The notes below the pieces were generated by a model. It was not told the DNA's origin. It ran no database searches and saw only the letters and a program-made list of their open reading frames with translations. This document shows positions 46,642-57,113 of a stretch of DNA of 64,000 nucleotides, in pieces; within the stretch, counting starts at the first letter, position 1; every line of letters begins with the position of its first letter. A program made the translations under genes and the position numbers. The DNA comes from an uncultured Alphaproteobacteria bacterium (GTDB taxonomy: Bacteria; Pseudomonadota; Alphaproteobacteria; Rhodobacterales; Rhodobacteraceae). The DNA lies in contig CACBAO010000001.1 of assembly GCA_902537235.1 (NCBI GenBank), positions 62,001 to 126,000 on the forward strand, in the 5' to 3' direction.

Positions 46642-47574
46642 ATGAATTTAGTAACTATTTTCGGTGGATCTGGCTTCCTGGGAAGGTATATAGTTAGGCA
46701 ACTAGCCTCAAAAGGCTATTTCATCAGAGCGATAGTAAGAAAGCCTAACGAGGCTTTATTCCTAAAAGTATACGGCAAAGTGGGCCAAATAGAGTTGCTC
46801 AGAGGCGACATAAAAGATGAAAAAAGTCTCCGTGATTATGTTAAGGGATCTGTTTGTGTAATTAATTGTGTAGCAACTTTTTTTGAAACAAGCTCACAGT
46901 CATTTAAAAACCTTCACGTTTGTGCCGCAAGAAATTTGGCTGAATCCGCAAAAAAAGAGAGAGTAAATCAATTCATTCATATATCCTCTTTGGGAGCGTC
47001 CTCCAAATCGAACAGCCAACTACTTAAGTCAAAAGGGGTAGGCGAAGACGTTGTTCTCGAGCACTTTCCAAAGGCTAACATTATTAGACCTTCGTTGATA
47101 TTTGGAAGTGAAGACACATTTTTTAATAGGTTCGCAGAAATATCATCGATTAGTCCATTTATTCCAGTTGTAGGGCCGAATACTCAGTTTCAGCCAGTGT
47201 ATGTCGACGATGTCGCCAAAGCCGTTAGTCTGTTGATAGAGACTAATCAACACGAAAGATATCTAGAATTAGGGGGAGATGACATATACTCATTCAAAGA
47301 ACTTATTGGTATGTTACTAGTTGAAATTAAACGAAGGAGAATAATATTTAAAATTCCGTTTTTACCAGCAAAGATAATCGCTTCAATAAACGACTTTTTT
47401 CGCCTAATATTGGGAGGTTTTGTCCCTCCCATTTTAACTTTGGCACAGGTTAAAAGTCTAGAGATTGACAACCTAGTAAGTAGTAGCGCAGAAAAGTTCT
47501 CAGATATAGGAATAGTTCCAAAAAAGCTTAGCATTATTCTGCCGAAGATCGTTTCCCGCTTCAATAGATCCTAA
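46642..47574 (+). CDS. NDUFA9-like NAD(P)-binding protein (complex I-associated family)
   Basis: 310 aa from ATG 46642 (GGGA 7 nt upstream); ATG 46585 would add 19 residues ahead of the Rossmann strand. NAD(P) loop VTIFGGSGFLGRYIVRQLA; FIHISSLGASSKSNSQLLKSKGVGE; NIIRPSLIFGSEDTFFNRFA. The catalytic YxxxK of SDR enzymes is not in canonical form (SQLLKSKG). Related to mitochondrial complex I subunit NDUFA9; the bacterial role is unclear. Confidence 0.88.
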   Translation: MNLVTIFGGSGFLGRYIVRQLASKGYFIRAIVRKPNEALFLKVYGKVGQIELLRGDIKDEKSLRDYVKGSVCVINCVATFFETSSQSFKNLHVCAARNLAESAKKERVNQFIHISSLGASSKSNSQLLKSKGVGEDVVLEHFPKANIIRPSLIFGSEDTFFNRFAEISSISPFIPVVGPNTQFQPVYVDDVAKAVSLLIETNQHERYLELGGDDIYSFKELIGMLLVEIKRRRIIFKIPFLPAKIIASINDFFRLILGGFVPPILTLAQVKSLEIDNLVSSSAEKFSDIGIVPKKLSIILPKIVSRFNRS

Positions 47575-48353
47575 CTATATATAAGGGTAAGCAAAGTTAA
47601 ACCAAGCAAGATTCGGTATATTACATAAGGAGTGAAAGAAAAACTCTCCCCTAATCTTATAAAGAACTTGAGGACTAAATAGGAAAAAATGAACGAGAAT
47701 AGCGTTGCATATAAAGCAAGGTCAACATCGATTTTACTTTCACTAGTAAAAAATTTTAAGGCGATATAACCACTAGAAACTGCTATCGCGGGTACACTTA
47801 GTATCACTGATATTATTATAGAGTCTTTTCTGTTGTAGCTCAAAAAACGAGCACCTGTTATTGAGGCGCCAGATCTGCTTGTTCCAGGAAAGACGGCAAA
47901 AGATTGCCAGATACCAATAACCAAAATATCTCGTGTTGAAATATTTGAAAGCTTGCGCCTACTTTTTTTTCTGTCTGACAAAAAAAGAAAAAAAGCGAAT
48001 ATTATATTTGTAAAAGCAATGATTTCTATTTGTCTTGATAAATCAATAAGGCGTACATACTCCAAGAATAAACCCATGGATAGTAGAGGGAGCGTCGCTA
48101 AAAACAATAAAAATAACGATTTTTTCACGCCATTTTTTTTCAAAAAGTCATTAGTGTTTTCTTTTAATGGTTTAACCAGTAATAAGACAACTGCCATTAA
48201 GCTACCGAAATGCACAGCGATATCTAGGCCTAAATTACCCTGAAGACCAATTACAAATTTGTTATAAAGAACCAGATGTGCAGAAGATGATACTGGTAGA
48301 AACTCTGTTGCTCCTTGAATAAGAGACAAAAAGAAAACGTGAAAAATGCTCAT
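47571..48353 (-). CDS. uppP: Undecaprenyl-diphosphatase UppP (BacA)
   Basis: 260 aa, multi-pass membrane protein. Recycles the lipid carrier for peptidoglycan and LPS by dephosphorylating undecaprenyl pyrophosphate. Catalytic motifs IQGATEFLPVSSSAHLVL near the N-terminus and FPGTSRSGASITGA in the second half. Overlaps the NDUFA9-like gene by 4 bp tail to tail. Confidence 0.96.
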   Translation of the reverse strand: MSIFHVFFLSLIQGATEFLPVSSSAHLVLYNKFVIGLQGNLGLDIAVHFGSLMAVVLLLVKPLKENTNDFLKKNGVKKSLFLLFLATLPLLSMGLFLEYVRLIDLSRQIEIIAFTNIIFAFFLFLSDRKKSRRKLSNISTRDILVIGIWQSFAVFPGTSRSGASITGARFLSYNRKDSIIISVILSVPAIAVSSGYIALKFFTSESKIDVDLALYATLFSFIFSYLVLKFFIRLGESFSFTPYVIYRILLGLTLLTLIYS

Positions 48354-48529
48354 ATTTAAAAGATAAATGTCAATTTTTTAAAAAATGTACAACAAAACAC
48401 AATGTTTTTCCCTTAATTTTTTAGTAAAGAAAATTGTAAATAATTCAAACTATAAACTTTCTTTTCTTTTCATGAAAACTATATTAGAAAGTCATTCCAT
48501 ATATAATTTAAATATCGATTATTGAGCAT

Positions 48530-51500
48530 ATGAATATTTTTGAAAGAAAACGAAATAAAAAAGAAGGTCTCTATGACCCTAGTAAAGAACATGATTCCTG
48601 TGGTCTGGGTTTTATTGCAAATATAAAAGGTGTAAAAAGCCACAACATTATTCAGAAAGGAATTTATATCCTTGAGAACCTTGAGCATAGGGGAGCTACC
48701 GGGGCGGATCCTTTAGTAGGAGACGGTGCTGGGATGCTAACACAAATACCTCACGATCTTTATCTGAATGAAATGGAAAAATTGAATGTAAAGCTTCCCA
48801 CCCCCGGCAATTATGGTGTTGGAATGTTTTTTTTCCCAAGAGGAATTAAAAATAATGCGCGGATAAAAAAATTGATTAGGAACCTAAGCGAGGAACAAGG
48901 AATAAGTCTCTTGGGTTGGCGTGACGTTCCTGTAAGTAATGAATGTTTGTCTAAGGACAAAGAGATTCTTGAATCTGAACCTAAGCACGTGCAGGGTTTT
49001 TTTAGTAAGCCTGTGGGGATGAAGGAACAAGACTTCGAAAGAAGCCTCTACATACTCAGAAAGAAAACGACCAACCGAATCTATGAAGATCTAGGTAATG
49101 AAGACTTATATTATGCAGTTTCGCTATCATGTAGAACTATTGTATACAAGGGTATGTTTTTGGCTGATCAATTGGCTAAATACTACCTAGACTTACAAGA
49201 TGAGCGATATGTCTCAGCTCTATCATTAGTGCATCAGCGATTTTCCACAAATACTTTTCCTTCATGGAGGTTAGCTCATCCCTACAGAATGGTGGCTCAT
49301 AATGGTGAAATAAATACCAGCAGAGGCAATGTTAATTGGATGGCGGCTAGGCAACAGAGCTTGAAGTCAGATCTCTTGGGTGAAAGTTTGAACCAAATAT
49401 GGCCAATTACAAGAGAAGGTCAATCAGACACAGCATCATTCGATAATGCTCTTGAGTTACTCTATCAGGGAGGCTATCCACTCCATCATGCTGCAATGAT
49501 GTTGATCCCAGAAGCTTGGGCCGGAAATATCCATATGGATAGAAAGCGAAGATCGTTTTATGAGTTTCATGCTTCTATTATGGAGCCTTGGGACGGCCCA
49601 GCTGCAATTGCTTTTACAGATGGAAAAAAAATTGGAGCAACACTTGATAGAAATGGATTAAGACCGGCGAGATATTTTGTTTCTGACGATGATACTGTTG
49701 TCTTAGCCTCAGAAGCAGGGACTTTACCAGTGGATGAAAGCAAAGTGATAACAAAGTGGCGACTGCAACCTGGAAAAATGCTTTTAATTGATATGGAGGC
49801 TGGCAAGATTACGTCAGACGAAGAAATAAAAGCAGAGCTTATTAACGAGCTCGATTATGAAGGTATTTTAAATAAAACTCAGATTGTTCTCGAGGATTTA
49901 GAGTCAGATGGAATACGGAAAGCTTCCTTATCGAAAGAAAATTTATACTCAGGCCAGAAAGCTTTTGGTTATACGCAAGAGGACCTAAGGATACTTATGT
50001 CACCAATGGCCGTAACTGGTCAAGAAGCCATTGGTTCGATGGGTACTGACACACCAATTTCTGCGATATCAAACAAAAAAAAGTTACTATACACATATTT
50101 CAAACAAAATTTTGCACAGGTAACTAATCCACCGATCGATCCAATTCGTGAGGAGTCGGTTATGAGTTTAGTTTCTTTCATTGGCCCACGACCTAACATT
50201 TTTGATAACAAATCTTTGGGGGACGTGAAAAGACTGGAGGTTAAACAGCCGATATTAACAAATGAGGATATGCAAAAGATTAGGACGATCAGTGAAATTG
50301 GTGATAATCATTTTGTATCAAGAGTATTAGATACAACCTTTGATAAGAGTAATGGATCTGACGGCTTTAAGGAGTGTTTGAAAGGCCTATGTAGAAAGTC
50401 AGAACAAGTAGTCAAAGAGGGTGGAAACATTATTGTGCTATCAGACAGGCAGTTCGGCAAGAATCGGATAGCTTTGCCTGCTCTTCTGGTTGTTGCGGCG
50501 GTACACCACCACTTGATTCGAAAGGGGTTGCGAACGGCTGTGGGGTTAGTTGTGGAGTCAGCAGAACCGAGAGAGGTTCATCATTTTGCAGTACTAGCAG
50601 GGTATGGAGCCGAGGCAGTAAACCCATATTTGGCTTTTGACACTATATTGGATCTACAACAAAAAGATATGTTGTCGAAAGATGTAAGTGAAATTGAAGC
50701 GGTGAGCCGATACATAAAGTCGATCAATAAAGGACTACTGAAAGTTATGTCAAAGATGGGTATATCAACCTATCAATCATATTGTGGAGCACAAATTTTT
50801 GATGCAGTTGGCTTGTCAGAAGATTTCGTTAAAGATTATTTTAAGGGTACGTCGACGCAAATTAGCGGTGTTGGCTTAAATGAAATAGCTCAGGAGACGA
50901 TTACAAGACATGACGAAGCCTACTCAAACCTCGAGGTCTTAAGAGAATCACTAGATGTTGGAGGTGATTACGCAGTTCGAAAAAGAGGAGAAGTACACGC
51001 CTGGAGTTCCGATGAGATTACCAATCTTCAACACGCTGTAAGAAGAAATTCGTTTGATACTTTTAAGGAATATAGTAGGTCTATGGATGAACAAGAGGAA
51101 AGGCTATTTACCATAAGAGGGTTGTTTAGGCTTAAAGATGCTAGAGAAACTGGGCGAAGAGCAGTAAACATTGATGAGGTAGAGCCTGCTAAAGAAATTG
51201 TGAAAAGATTTGCCACTGGCGCAATGTCTTACGGATCAATATCCGCTGAGGCTCATGAGAATCTGGCAATAGCCATGAATAGAATTGAAGGAAAATCGAA
51301 TACTGGCGAGGGTGGCGAGGAGGTTGAACGCTTCTCTGTTGACAAAAATGGAGACAATCGAAGATCTGCAATAAAGCAAGTAGCTTCTGGTAGATTTGGA
51401 GTAACAACTGAATACTTGGTAAATTCTGATTTGATCCAGATTAAAATGGCCCAAGGAGCAAAACCTGGTGAAGGAGGTCAGTTACCTGGTCACAAAGTCG

Positions 51501-53191
51501 ACGCAGTAATTGCAAAGGTCCGACATTCTACTAGAGGGGTTGGACTGATATCCCCCCCACCTCATCATGATATCTATTCTATCGAGGATTTGGCTCAACT
51601 GATATTTGATCTTAAAAATGTTAATCCAAAAGCTGATATATCTGTAAAACTAGTTTCTGAGGTTGGCGTTGGTACAGTAGCTGCTGGAGTGGCAAAAGCA
51701 AAAGCGGACCACGTAACTATTTCTGGTATGGAGGGGGGCACAGGCGCAAGTCCTTTAACGTCTGTAAAACATGCCGGTTCTCCATGGGAGCTTGGATTGG
51801 CAGAAACCCACCAAACTTTAATGAAAAACAAACTAAGATCGCGAATATCTGTACAAGTAGATGGTGGATTAAGGACTGGTAGAGATGTGATTATTGGAGC
51901 ATTACTAGGTGCGGACGAATTTGGCTTTTCTACAGCACCATTAATAGCATCAGGTTGTATTATGATGCGGAAGTGCCACCTGAATACTTGTCCTGTAGGT
52001 ATCGCAACCCAAGACCCAGTGTTGAGAAAGCGATTTGTAGGAACGCCCGAACATGTTGTGAATTTTTTCTTCTTCATAGCTGAAGAAGTGAGAGTTTTAA
52101 TGAGCAAATTAGGGTTCAAAAAATTTAATGAAATGATTGGCCAAAGTGATGTGCTTGATAGGAAAAAAGCAATAAATCACTGGAAAGCAAAGGGCCTTGA
52201 TTTTTCTAAGCTTTTCTTTGATCCAAAAATGGGAGAGAGTGTGCCAAAATATAATTGTGAAAAGCAGCAACACCCAATAGAAGATATTTTGGATAGGCAA
52301 CTTATTGAATTGTCAAAAGATACCTTGCTAAAGAAGTTGCCCGTGAGCATAAGTTTACCAATCCATAATTATAATAGGTCTACTGGAGCTATGTTGAGCG
52401 GGGAGGTCGCACGGCTGTTTGGGCATGAAGGGCTTCCAGAGGACTCAATAAAAATTCATTTTAAGGGCACAACAGGCCAAGCATTTGGAGCCTGGTTATC
52501 CAGAGGCATTACATTGGAAGTAGAAGGTGAGGCGAATGATTATGTTGGGAAAGGTCTTTCCGGAGGAAGAATAATAGCTTATCCACCAAAAGAGGCGAAA
52601 AGAATAATACCTAAAAATTCCATTATCGCTGGAAATACAATTCTTTATGGTGCTGTTGATGGTGAATGTTTTCTAAGAGGTGTCGTTGGGGAAAGATTTG
52701 CTGTTAGAAACTCTGGCGCTACCGCGGTTGTCGAAGGAGTGGGTGACCACGGCTGTGAATATATGACAGGTGGTGTTGTTGTAGTTTTAGGAAAAACAGG
52801 ACTTAATTTTGCAGCTGGCATGTCTGGAGGCATCGCTTACGTTTTGGACGAAGACGGAACGTTCAAAAACAGATGTAATTTATCAATGGTGGAGCTAGAG
52901 CCAGTACCAGAAGAAGATGATTTACTAGAATCTGAGCATCATCATGGGGGTGATTTTGAGCACCATGGCCGTGTGGATATATCGAATGACATGACCAGGT
53001 ATGATGAAGAAAGGCTGAAAAATCTTATAACGAGACATTTTAAGCTAACTAAATCAGACGTAGCAAGAATAATACTTGACGCCTGGGATGACTATAGACC
53101 TAGATTTTTAAAAGTAATGCCTACTGAATATAGAAGAGCACTAGAAGAGATAAAGGCAGAAAAGCTCAACAATATCGTCGCTGCAGAATAG
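48530..53191 (+). CDS. gltB: Glutamate synthase (NADPH) large subunit
   Basis: 1553 aa. Makes glutamate from glutamine and 2-oxoglutarate. A ~23-residue propeptide precedes the glutaminase Cys in EHDSCGLGFIAN; GGEINTSRGN-type region reads AHNGEINTSRGNVNWM. The FMN/synthase domain contains SMRSGE-like GAMSYGSISAEAHENLA and the 3Fe-4S cluster CHLNTCPVGIATQDP; a C-terminal beta-helix (GLSGGRIIAYPP) ends it. TATAAT (48502-48507) lies 22 nt upstream, without a clear -35. Followed by gltD after 30 nt. Confidence 0.97.
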   Translation: MNIFERKRNKKEGLYDPSKEHDSCGLGFIANIKGVKSHNIIQKGIYILENLEHRGATGADPLVGDGAGMLTQIPHDLYLNEMEKLNVKLPTPGNYGVGMFFFPRGIKNNARIKKLIRNLSEEQGISLLGWRDVPVSNECLSKDKEILESEPKHVQGFFSKPVGMKEQDFERSLYILRKKTTNRIYEDLGNEDLYYAVSLSCRTIVYKGMFLADQLAKYYLDLQDERYVSALSLVHQRFSTNTFPSWRLAHPYRMVAHNGEINTSRGNVNWMAARQQSLKSDLLGESLNQIWPITREGQSDTASFDNALELLYQGGYPLHHAAMMLIPEAWAGNIHMDRKRRSFYEFHASIMEPWDGPAAIAFTDGKKIGATLDRNGLRPARYFVSDDDTVVLASEAGTLPVDESKVITKWRLQPGKMLLIDMEAGKITSDEEIKAELINELDYEGILNKTQIVLEDLESDGIRKASLSKENLYSGQKAFGYTQEDLRILMSPMAVTGQEAIGSMGTDTPISAISNKKKLLYTYFKQNFAQVTNPPIDPIREESVMSLVSFIGPRPNIFDNKSLGDVKRLEVKQPILTNEDMQKIRTISEIGDNHFVSRVLDTTFDKSNGSDGFKECLKGLCRKSEQVVKEGGNIIVLSDRQFGKNRIALPALLVVAAVHHHLIRKGLRTAVGLVVESAEPREVHHFAVLAGYGAEAVNPYLAFDTILDLQQKDMLSKDVSEIEAVSRYIKSINKGLLKVMSKMGISTYQSYCGAQIFDAVGLSEDFVKDYFKGTSTQISGVGLNEIAQETITRHDEAYSNLEVLRESLDVGGDYAVRKRGEVHAWSSDEITNLQHAVRRNSFDTFKEYSRSMDEQEERLFTIRGLFRLKDARETGRRAVNIDEVEPAKEIVKRFATGAMSYGSISAEAHENLAIAMNRIEGKSNTGEGGEEVERFSVDKNGDNRRSAIKQVASGRFGVTTEYLVNSDLIQIKMAQGAKPGEGGQLPGHKVDAVIAKVRHSTRGVGLISPPPHHDIYSIEDLAQLIFDLKNVNPKADISVKLVSEVGVGTVAAGVAKAKADHVTISGMEGGTGASPLTSVKHAGSPWELGLAETHQTLMKNKLRSRISVQVDGGLRTGRDVIIGALLGADEFGFSTAPLIASGCIMMRKCHLNTCPVGIATQDPVLRKRFVGTPEHVVNFFFFIAEEVRVLMSKLGFKKFNEMIGQSDVLDRKKAINHWKAKGLDFSKLFFDPKMGESVPKYNCEKQQHPIEDILDRQLIELSKDTLLKKLPVSISLPIHNYNRSTGAMLSGEVARLFGHEGLPEDSIKIHFKGTTGQAFGAWLSRGITLEVEGEANDYVGKGLSGGRIIAYPPKEAKRIIPKNSIIAGNTILYGAVDGECFLRGVVGERFAVRNSGATAVVEGVGDHGCEYMTGGVVVVLGKTGLNFAAGMSGGIAYVLDEDGTFKNRCNLSMVELEPVPEEDDLLESEHHHGGDFEHHGRVDISNDMTRYDEERLKNLITRHFKLTKSDVARIILDAWDDYRPRFLKVMPTEYRRALEEIKAEKLNNIVAAE

Positions 53192-53221
53192 CAAATACTT
53201 TGGAACATAAGGGAATTTAAA

Positions 53222-54655
53222 ATGGGTAAGGTTACAGGTTTTTTAGAGATCGACAGGCAAGATAGGAAATACAGGCCAGCATCAGATAGAATAAGAAACT
53301 TCAAGGAATTTATCGTACCTCTACCTGAGCAAGCAATAAGAGATCAGGCCAGTAGATGTATGGAATGTGGAATTCCATTCTGTCATGATATGAAGGGATT
53401 GAAAGGATGTCCTGTAAATAATCAGATACCAGATTGGAATGATTTGGTCTACAGGGGCGAGTGGGAGCAAGCTTCTAATGATTTGCATTCAACTAACAAC
53501 TTTCCAGAGTTTACAGGGAGAATTTGTCCTGCCCCCTGCGAAGCTTCATGTACATTAAATATTGTTGATAGCCCAGTAACAATAAAGTCAATAGAGTGCG
53601 CTATAGTAGATAAGGCGTGGGATAATGGATGGATAAAGCCACAAGTAAACCCAAGAAAGACAAATAAGAGAATAGGAATAGTTGGTTCTGGCCCGGCTGG
53701 CCTGGCAGCCGCGCAACAATTATCGAGAGCTGGACATAATGTGGTGGTTTACGAAAAAAACAAGAAGATGGGTGGTCTTCTTAGATACGGTATTCCCGAT
53801 TTTAAAATGGAGAAAACTCATATTGATAGAAGATTAGAACAAATATCAGCTGAAGGGGCCCATTTTCAAGGTGGTGTGGAGCTAGGTGTGGATATTGAAA
53901 TTAGTGATTTGATAAAAGAACATGATGCTGTGATCTTAGCTTGTGGATCAGAAAAACCACGTGATCTGGCGATCGAAGGGCGTAACTCTGATGGAATTCA
54001 TTTCGCCATGGATTTCCTGCCTCAACAAAATAGAAGGGTTGGCGACGAGGACCTAAAAGGCACAAAAGAAATTATTGCCGACGGAAAGCATGTTGTTGTA
54101 ATTGGGGGGGGAGATACGGGATCGGATTGTATAGGAACATCAATTCGCCAAGGAGCATTGTCTGTCACACAACTTGAGATTATGCCCGCTCCCCCAGAAA
54201 GAGAAGATAAATTGCTAACATGGCCTAACTGGCCTCTTAAAATGAGAACGTCTTCCAGCCAAGAAGAAGGAGCGGATAGAGAGTTTTCGGTATTAACAAC
54301 ATCCTTCGGGATTAAAAATGGTAGGGTAAGCTCTTTAAACTGTGTGAGAGTAAACGAGAAGTTTGAAAGAATAGAAAACTCGGAATTCGTTATTAGAGCA
54401 GATTTAGTATTACTCGCAATGGGGTTTGTTTCTCCTATTACAGAAAGGATTTTAAAAGATACAAATATATCTTTAGATAAAAGTGGAAATGTTTTAGCAG
54501 ACGATAAATCTTACAAAACTTCTCATGAAAAGTTGTGGGTAGCGGGTGATATGCGACGTGGTCAATCGCTTGTTGTGTGGGCAATCAGAGAAGGCAGACA
54601 AGTTGCAAAAGCGGTAGACCTAGCTTTAATGGGTCATAGTAATCTTTCCGACTGA
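53222..54655 (+). CDS. gltD: Glutamate synthase (NADPH) small subunit
   Basis: 477 aa. Feeds electrons from NADPH through FAD and two 4Fe-4S clusters to GltB. Cys motifs [11 protein letters not shown] and CP-x3-C-x3-C in [15 protein letters not shown] loop [22 protein letters not shown] loop [15 protein letters not shown]-terminal [24 protein letters not shown] precedes the ATG. Confidence 0.97.
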   Translation: MGKVTGFLEIDRQDRKYRPASDRIRNFKEFIVPLPEQAIRDQASRCMECGIPFCHDMKGLKGCPVNNQIPDWNDLVYRGEWEQASNDLHSTNNFPEFTGRICPAPCEASCTLNIVDSPVTIKSIECAIVDKAWDNGWIKPQVNPRKTNKRIGIVGSGPAGLAAAQQLSRAGHNVVVYEKNKKMGGLLRYGIPDFKMEKTHIDRRLEQISAEGAHFQGGVELGVDIEISDLIKEHDAVILACGSEKPRDLAIEGRNSDGIHFAMDFLPQQNRRVGDEDLKGTKEIIADGKHVVVIGGGDTGSDCIGTSIRQGALSVTQLEIMPAPPEREDKLLTWPNWPLKMRTSSSQEEGADREFSVLTTSFGIKNGRVSSLNCVRVNEKFERIENSEFVIRADLVLLAMGFVSPITERILKDTNISLDKSGNVLADDKSYKTSHEKLWVAGDMRRGQSLVVWAIREGRQVAKAVDLALMGHSNLSD

Positions 54656-54687
54656 GTGAAAGGTGTGAAACTCATAAAGAAATTTTT

Positions 54688-55374
54688 GTGTTAAATAAAT
54701 ACAATTTAATACTTAAATCAATCGAATTTGCCAAAGTATCGATATTCTGCTTTATGTTATTAACTTTTTTTTCCGTTTTCCTATTGAGGTTTTTTAACCC
54801 CCCTTTTACCAGCTTTATGATTTGGGAAAGCAAATTTTTCCAGAAACAGATAGACTATAACTGGACCCCCTATCCTCTTTTGGGTGAAAATATTGCACTA
54901 TCTGTAGTGGCAACAGAGGATTCTAGTTTTTGTAACCATATAGGAATTGACATTAATGAGATTTATAAAGTTATTAGTGGTGGAGAGAAAAGAGGCGCTT
55001 CGACAATAACCCAGCAATTAGCAAAAAATCTTTTTTTGTGGTCTGGAAGATCATGGACAAGGAAGTTTTTAGAATTGTACTTTACGTTATTATTAGAAAT
55101 CAGTGTTCCTAAAAGAAGAATTCTTGAAATATACCTAAATACGGTTGAAACTAGCTTCTTGACGTTCGGAGTGAATCAAGCTTCAGAAAAATATTATAGA
55201 AAGCCATCAAATAGACTGACCAAAGAACAAGCAATTCGAATTGCATTAACGCTACCAAACCCCAAAATGCGTAGACCTAAAAAATTAAACGCACCTCTGC
55301 TCCGAAGAATTGCGAGATTAAAAAAAGATATGGAAATTCTAAAAAAAGATGACAGATCTAGCTGTTTTTTATAA
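54688..55374 (+). CDS. mtgA: Monofunctional peptidoglycan glycosyltransferase
   Basis: 228 aa, GTG start. One N-terminal membrane helix (FCFMLLTFFSVFLLRFF), then a GT51 domain: LSVVATEDSSF with the catalytic Glu, GASTITQQLAKNLFL, RKFLELYFTLLLE, ILEIYLNTVE. Polymerises glycan from lipid II without a transpeptidase domain. 33 nt after gltD; starts the envelope gene group. Confidence 0.95.
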   Translation: MLNKYNLILKSIEFAKVSIFCFMLLTFFSVFLLRFFNPPFTSFMIWESKFFQKQIDYNWTPYPLLGENIALSVVATEDSSFCNHIGIDINEIYKVISGGEKRGASTITQQLAKNLFLWSGRSWTRKFLELYFTLLLEISVPKRRILEIYLNTVETSFLTFGVNQASEKYYRKPSNRLTKEQAIRIALTLPNPKMRRPKKLNAPLLRRIARLKKDMEILKKDDRSSCFL

Positions 55375-55405
55375 TTATATATGGACCTAATAAAATTTAT
55401 TAATT

Positions 55406-56077
55406 ATGAGAAAACTGCATCATTTAACACTTTCACCTTTTTGTCGAAAGGTAAGACTTGTACTAGCAGAAAAAAAGCTTGAAGTTGAATTAATCGAAGA
55501 ACCTGTTTGGGAACGAAACTTGGATTTTATTAGATTTAGCCCTTCCGGTAAGGTTCCCTTGTTAAAAGAAGGGTTATCTGTTTTTACAGAAAGCACCCCT
55601 TTATGTGAGTATTTGGATGAGACCTACCCAATTCCAAAACTTATACCAACTGACAAAAAGCTTCGATTCGAAACGCGTAGAGTGTCATCTTGGTTCGATG
55701 ATAAATTTTATAATGAAGTCACAAAGAATTTACTTAACGAAAGAGTTTACAAAAAAATATTTAAAATTGGCCAACCCGATAGCAACGCAATAAAGGAAGG
55801 GTTGAGAAAAATAAAGTTTCACTTTGATTACTTGGAATGGCTTTTGGAAAAGAGAAATTGGCTAGCTGGAGAAAAAATGTCATTGGCAGATTTTTCAGCA
55901 GCCGGACATATTTCAGCATTAGATTATATCGGAGACATCGACTGGCATTCTAAGCCAATTATTAAGGAGTGGTATGCAAAAATAAAGTCGAGACCAGCTT
56001 TTAGAAATGCTGGGCTATTAGTGGATTTAGTTCCTGGTTTCGTGCCGACAAGTCATTACAGTGATTTAGATTTTTAG
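55406..56077 (+). CDS. fzlA: GST-fold protein of the FzlA cell-division family
   Basis: 223 aa. N-terminal thioredoxin-like domain (LHHLTLSPFCRKVRLVLAEK, FSPSGKVPLL, FTESTPLCEYL) and helical C-terminal domain (EKMSLADFSAAGHISALDYIG). The tail VPTSHYSDLDF matches the conserved C-terminus of FzlA, which in Caulobacter binds FtsZ filaments and activates the septal synthase. I call FzlA on this tail. Its place next to mtgA agrees. A generic glutathione S-transferase is the alternative. Confidence 0.8.
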   Translation: MRKLHHLTLSPFCRKVRLVLAEKKLEVELIEEPVWERNLDFIRFSPSGKVPLLKEGLSVFTESTPLCEYLDETYPIPKLIPTDKKLRFETRRVSSWFDDKFYNEVTKNLLNERVYKKIFKIGQPDSNAIKEGLRKIKFHFDYLEWLLEKRNWLAGEKMSLADFSAAGHISALDYIGDIDWHSKPIIKEWYAKIKSRPAFRNAGLLVDLVPGFVPTSHYSDLDF

Positions 56078-56078
56078 C

Positions 56079-57113
56079 ATGGACATTCAGGACTTTAAGT
56101 TACAACTTCAGCAGATAGTATCTGATGTGGGATTCTCATCCTTTGGTATAACCAACCCAAGCAAGGTTGATCACTCAGTTAAAGAAAACTTTATGAACTT
56201 TATTAAAAACGACTGGAATGCCGGAATGGATTGGTTGGAGAAAAGAGTCAACGAAAGAACAGCCCCAGAAAATTTATGGTCCAGTGTTAAATCCATTTTG
56301 GTGTTTACGGATGATTATACCCCAGCAGAAAATCCATTAAAAAAATTAAAGGAAAAAGAAGTGTCTAATTTCTCGGTCTTTGCTACAAAAAGAGATTATC
56401 ATAAAGTAGTCAAATCTAAACTAAGAATCGTGGCCTCTTGGATAAAAAAAAAGATAGACTGCGACCTTAAAATATTTGTGGATACAGCACCGGTTTTGGA
56501 AAAACCTTTAGCACAACTATCTGGATTAGGTTGGCAAGGTAAACACACGAATCTAGTAAGTAAAAATATGGGAAACTGGTTTTTTCTTGGAGTAATGTAC
56601 ATTGATAAATTATTACCAGTGGATGAACCAGAAAAAGATTTTTGTGGATCATGTACAAAGTGTTTGGATATTTGTCCTACAAATGCTTTTGAGGGCCCTT
56701 ATAAGCTAGATGCCAGAAAGTGCATTGCTTATCTTACAGTTGAACATAAAGGTGCCATAGATAAAGAGCTTAGATCATCGATTGGGAACAGGGTTTTTGG
56801 ATGCGATGATTGCTTAGCTATATGTCCTTGGAACAAGTTTGCCAAATTGACTAGAAATGTGAATTATAGAGACAGGTTTTCTAACTTGTCTTTGGAGGAG
56901 GCTCTAAGATTGTCAGATGCTGAATTTAGAAAATTCTTTAGTGGAACTGCAATAAAAAGACTAGGATCAACTAGATTTCTTAGAAACATAATATACGCAA
57001 TGGGAAATAGTGGGAAAAAGGAATACATCGAATTATTGGAAGATTATGTGAATCATTCAATTTATTTCATATCTGAGGCAGCTGAATGGGCAATATCTGA
57101 GCTAAAAAAATGA
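56079..57113 (+). CDS. queG: Epoxyqueuosine reductase QueG
   Basis: 344 aa. Last step of queuosine synthesis at tRNA position 34; cobalamin-dependent. Two 4Fe-4S motifs: CGSCTKCLDICPTNAF and FGCDDCLAICPWNKFA; between them RKCIAYLTVEHKG. The N-terminal part has GMDWLEKRVNERTAPENLW. C-terminal HEAT-like helices. Starts 1 nt after fzlA. Confidence 0.96.
   Translation: MDIQDFKLQLQQIVSDVGFSSFGITNPSKVDHSVKENFMNFIKNDWNAGMDWLEKRVNERTAPENLWSSVKSILVFTDDYTPAENPLKKLKEKEVSNFSVFATKRDYHKVVKSKLRIVASWIKKKIDCDLKIFVDTAPVLEKPLAQLSGLGWQGKHTNLVSKNMGNWFFLGVMYIDKLLPVDEPEKDFCGSCTKCLDICPTNAFEGPYKLDARKCIAYLTVEHKGAIDKELRSSIGNRVFGCDDCLAICPWNKFAKLTRNVNYRDRFSNLSLEEALRLSDAEFRKFFSGTAIKRLGSTRFLRNIIYAMGNSGKKEYIELLEDYVNHSIYFISEAAEWAISELKK

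Noticed and set aside
50430-52119. Several antisense ORFs inside gltB, up to 174 aa
   Set aside because: Antisense shadows of a long conserved gene, with no start signals or recognisable domains.
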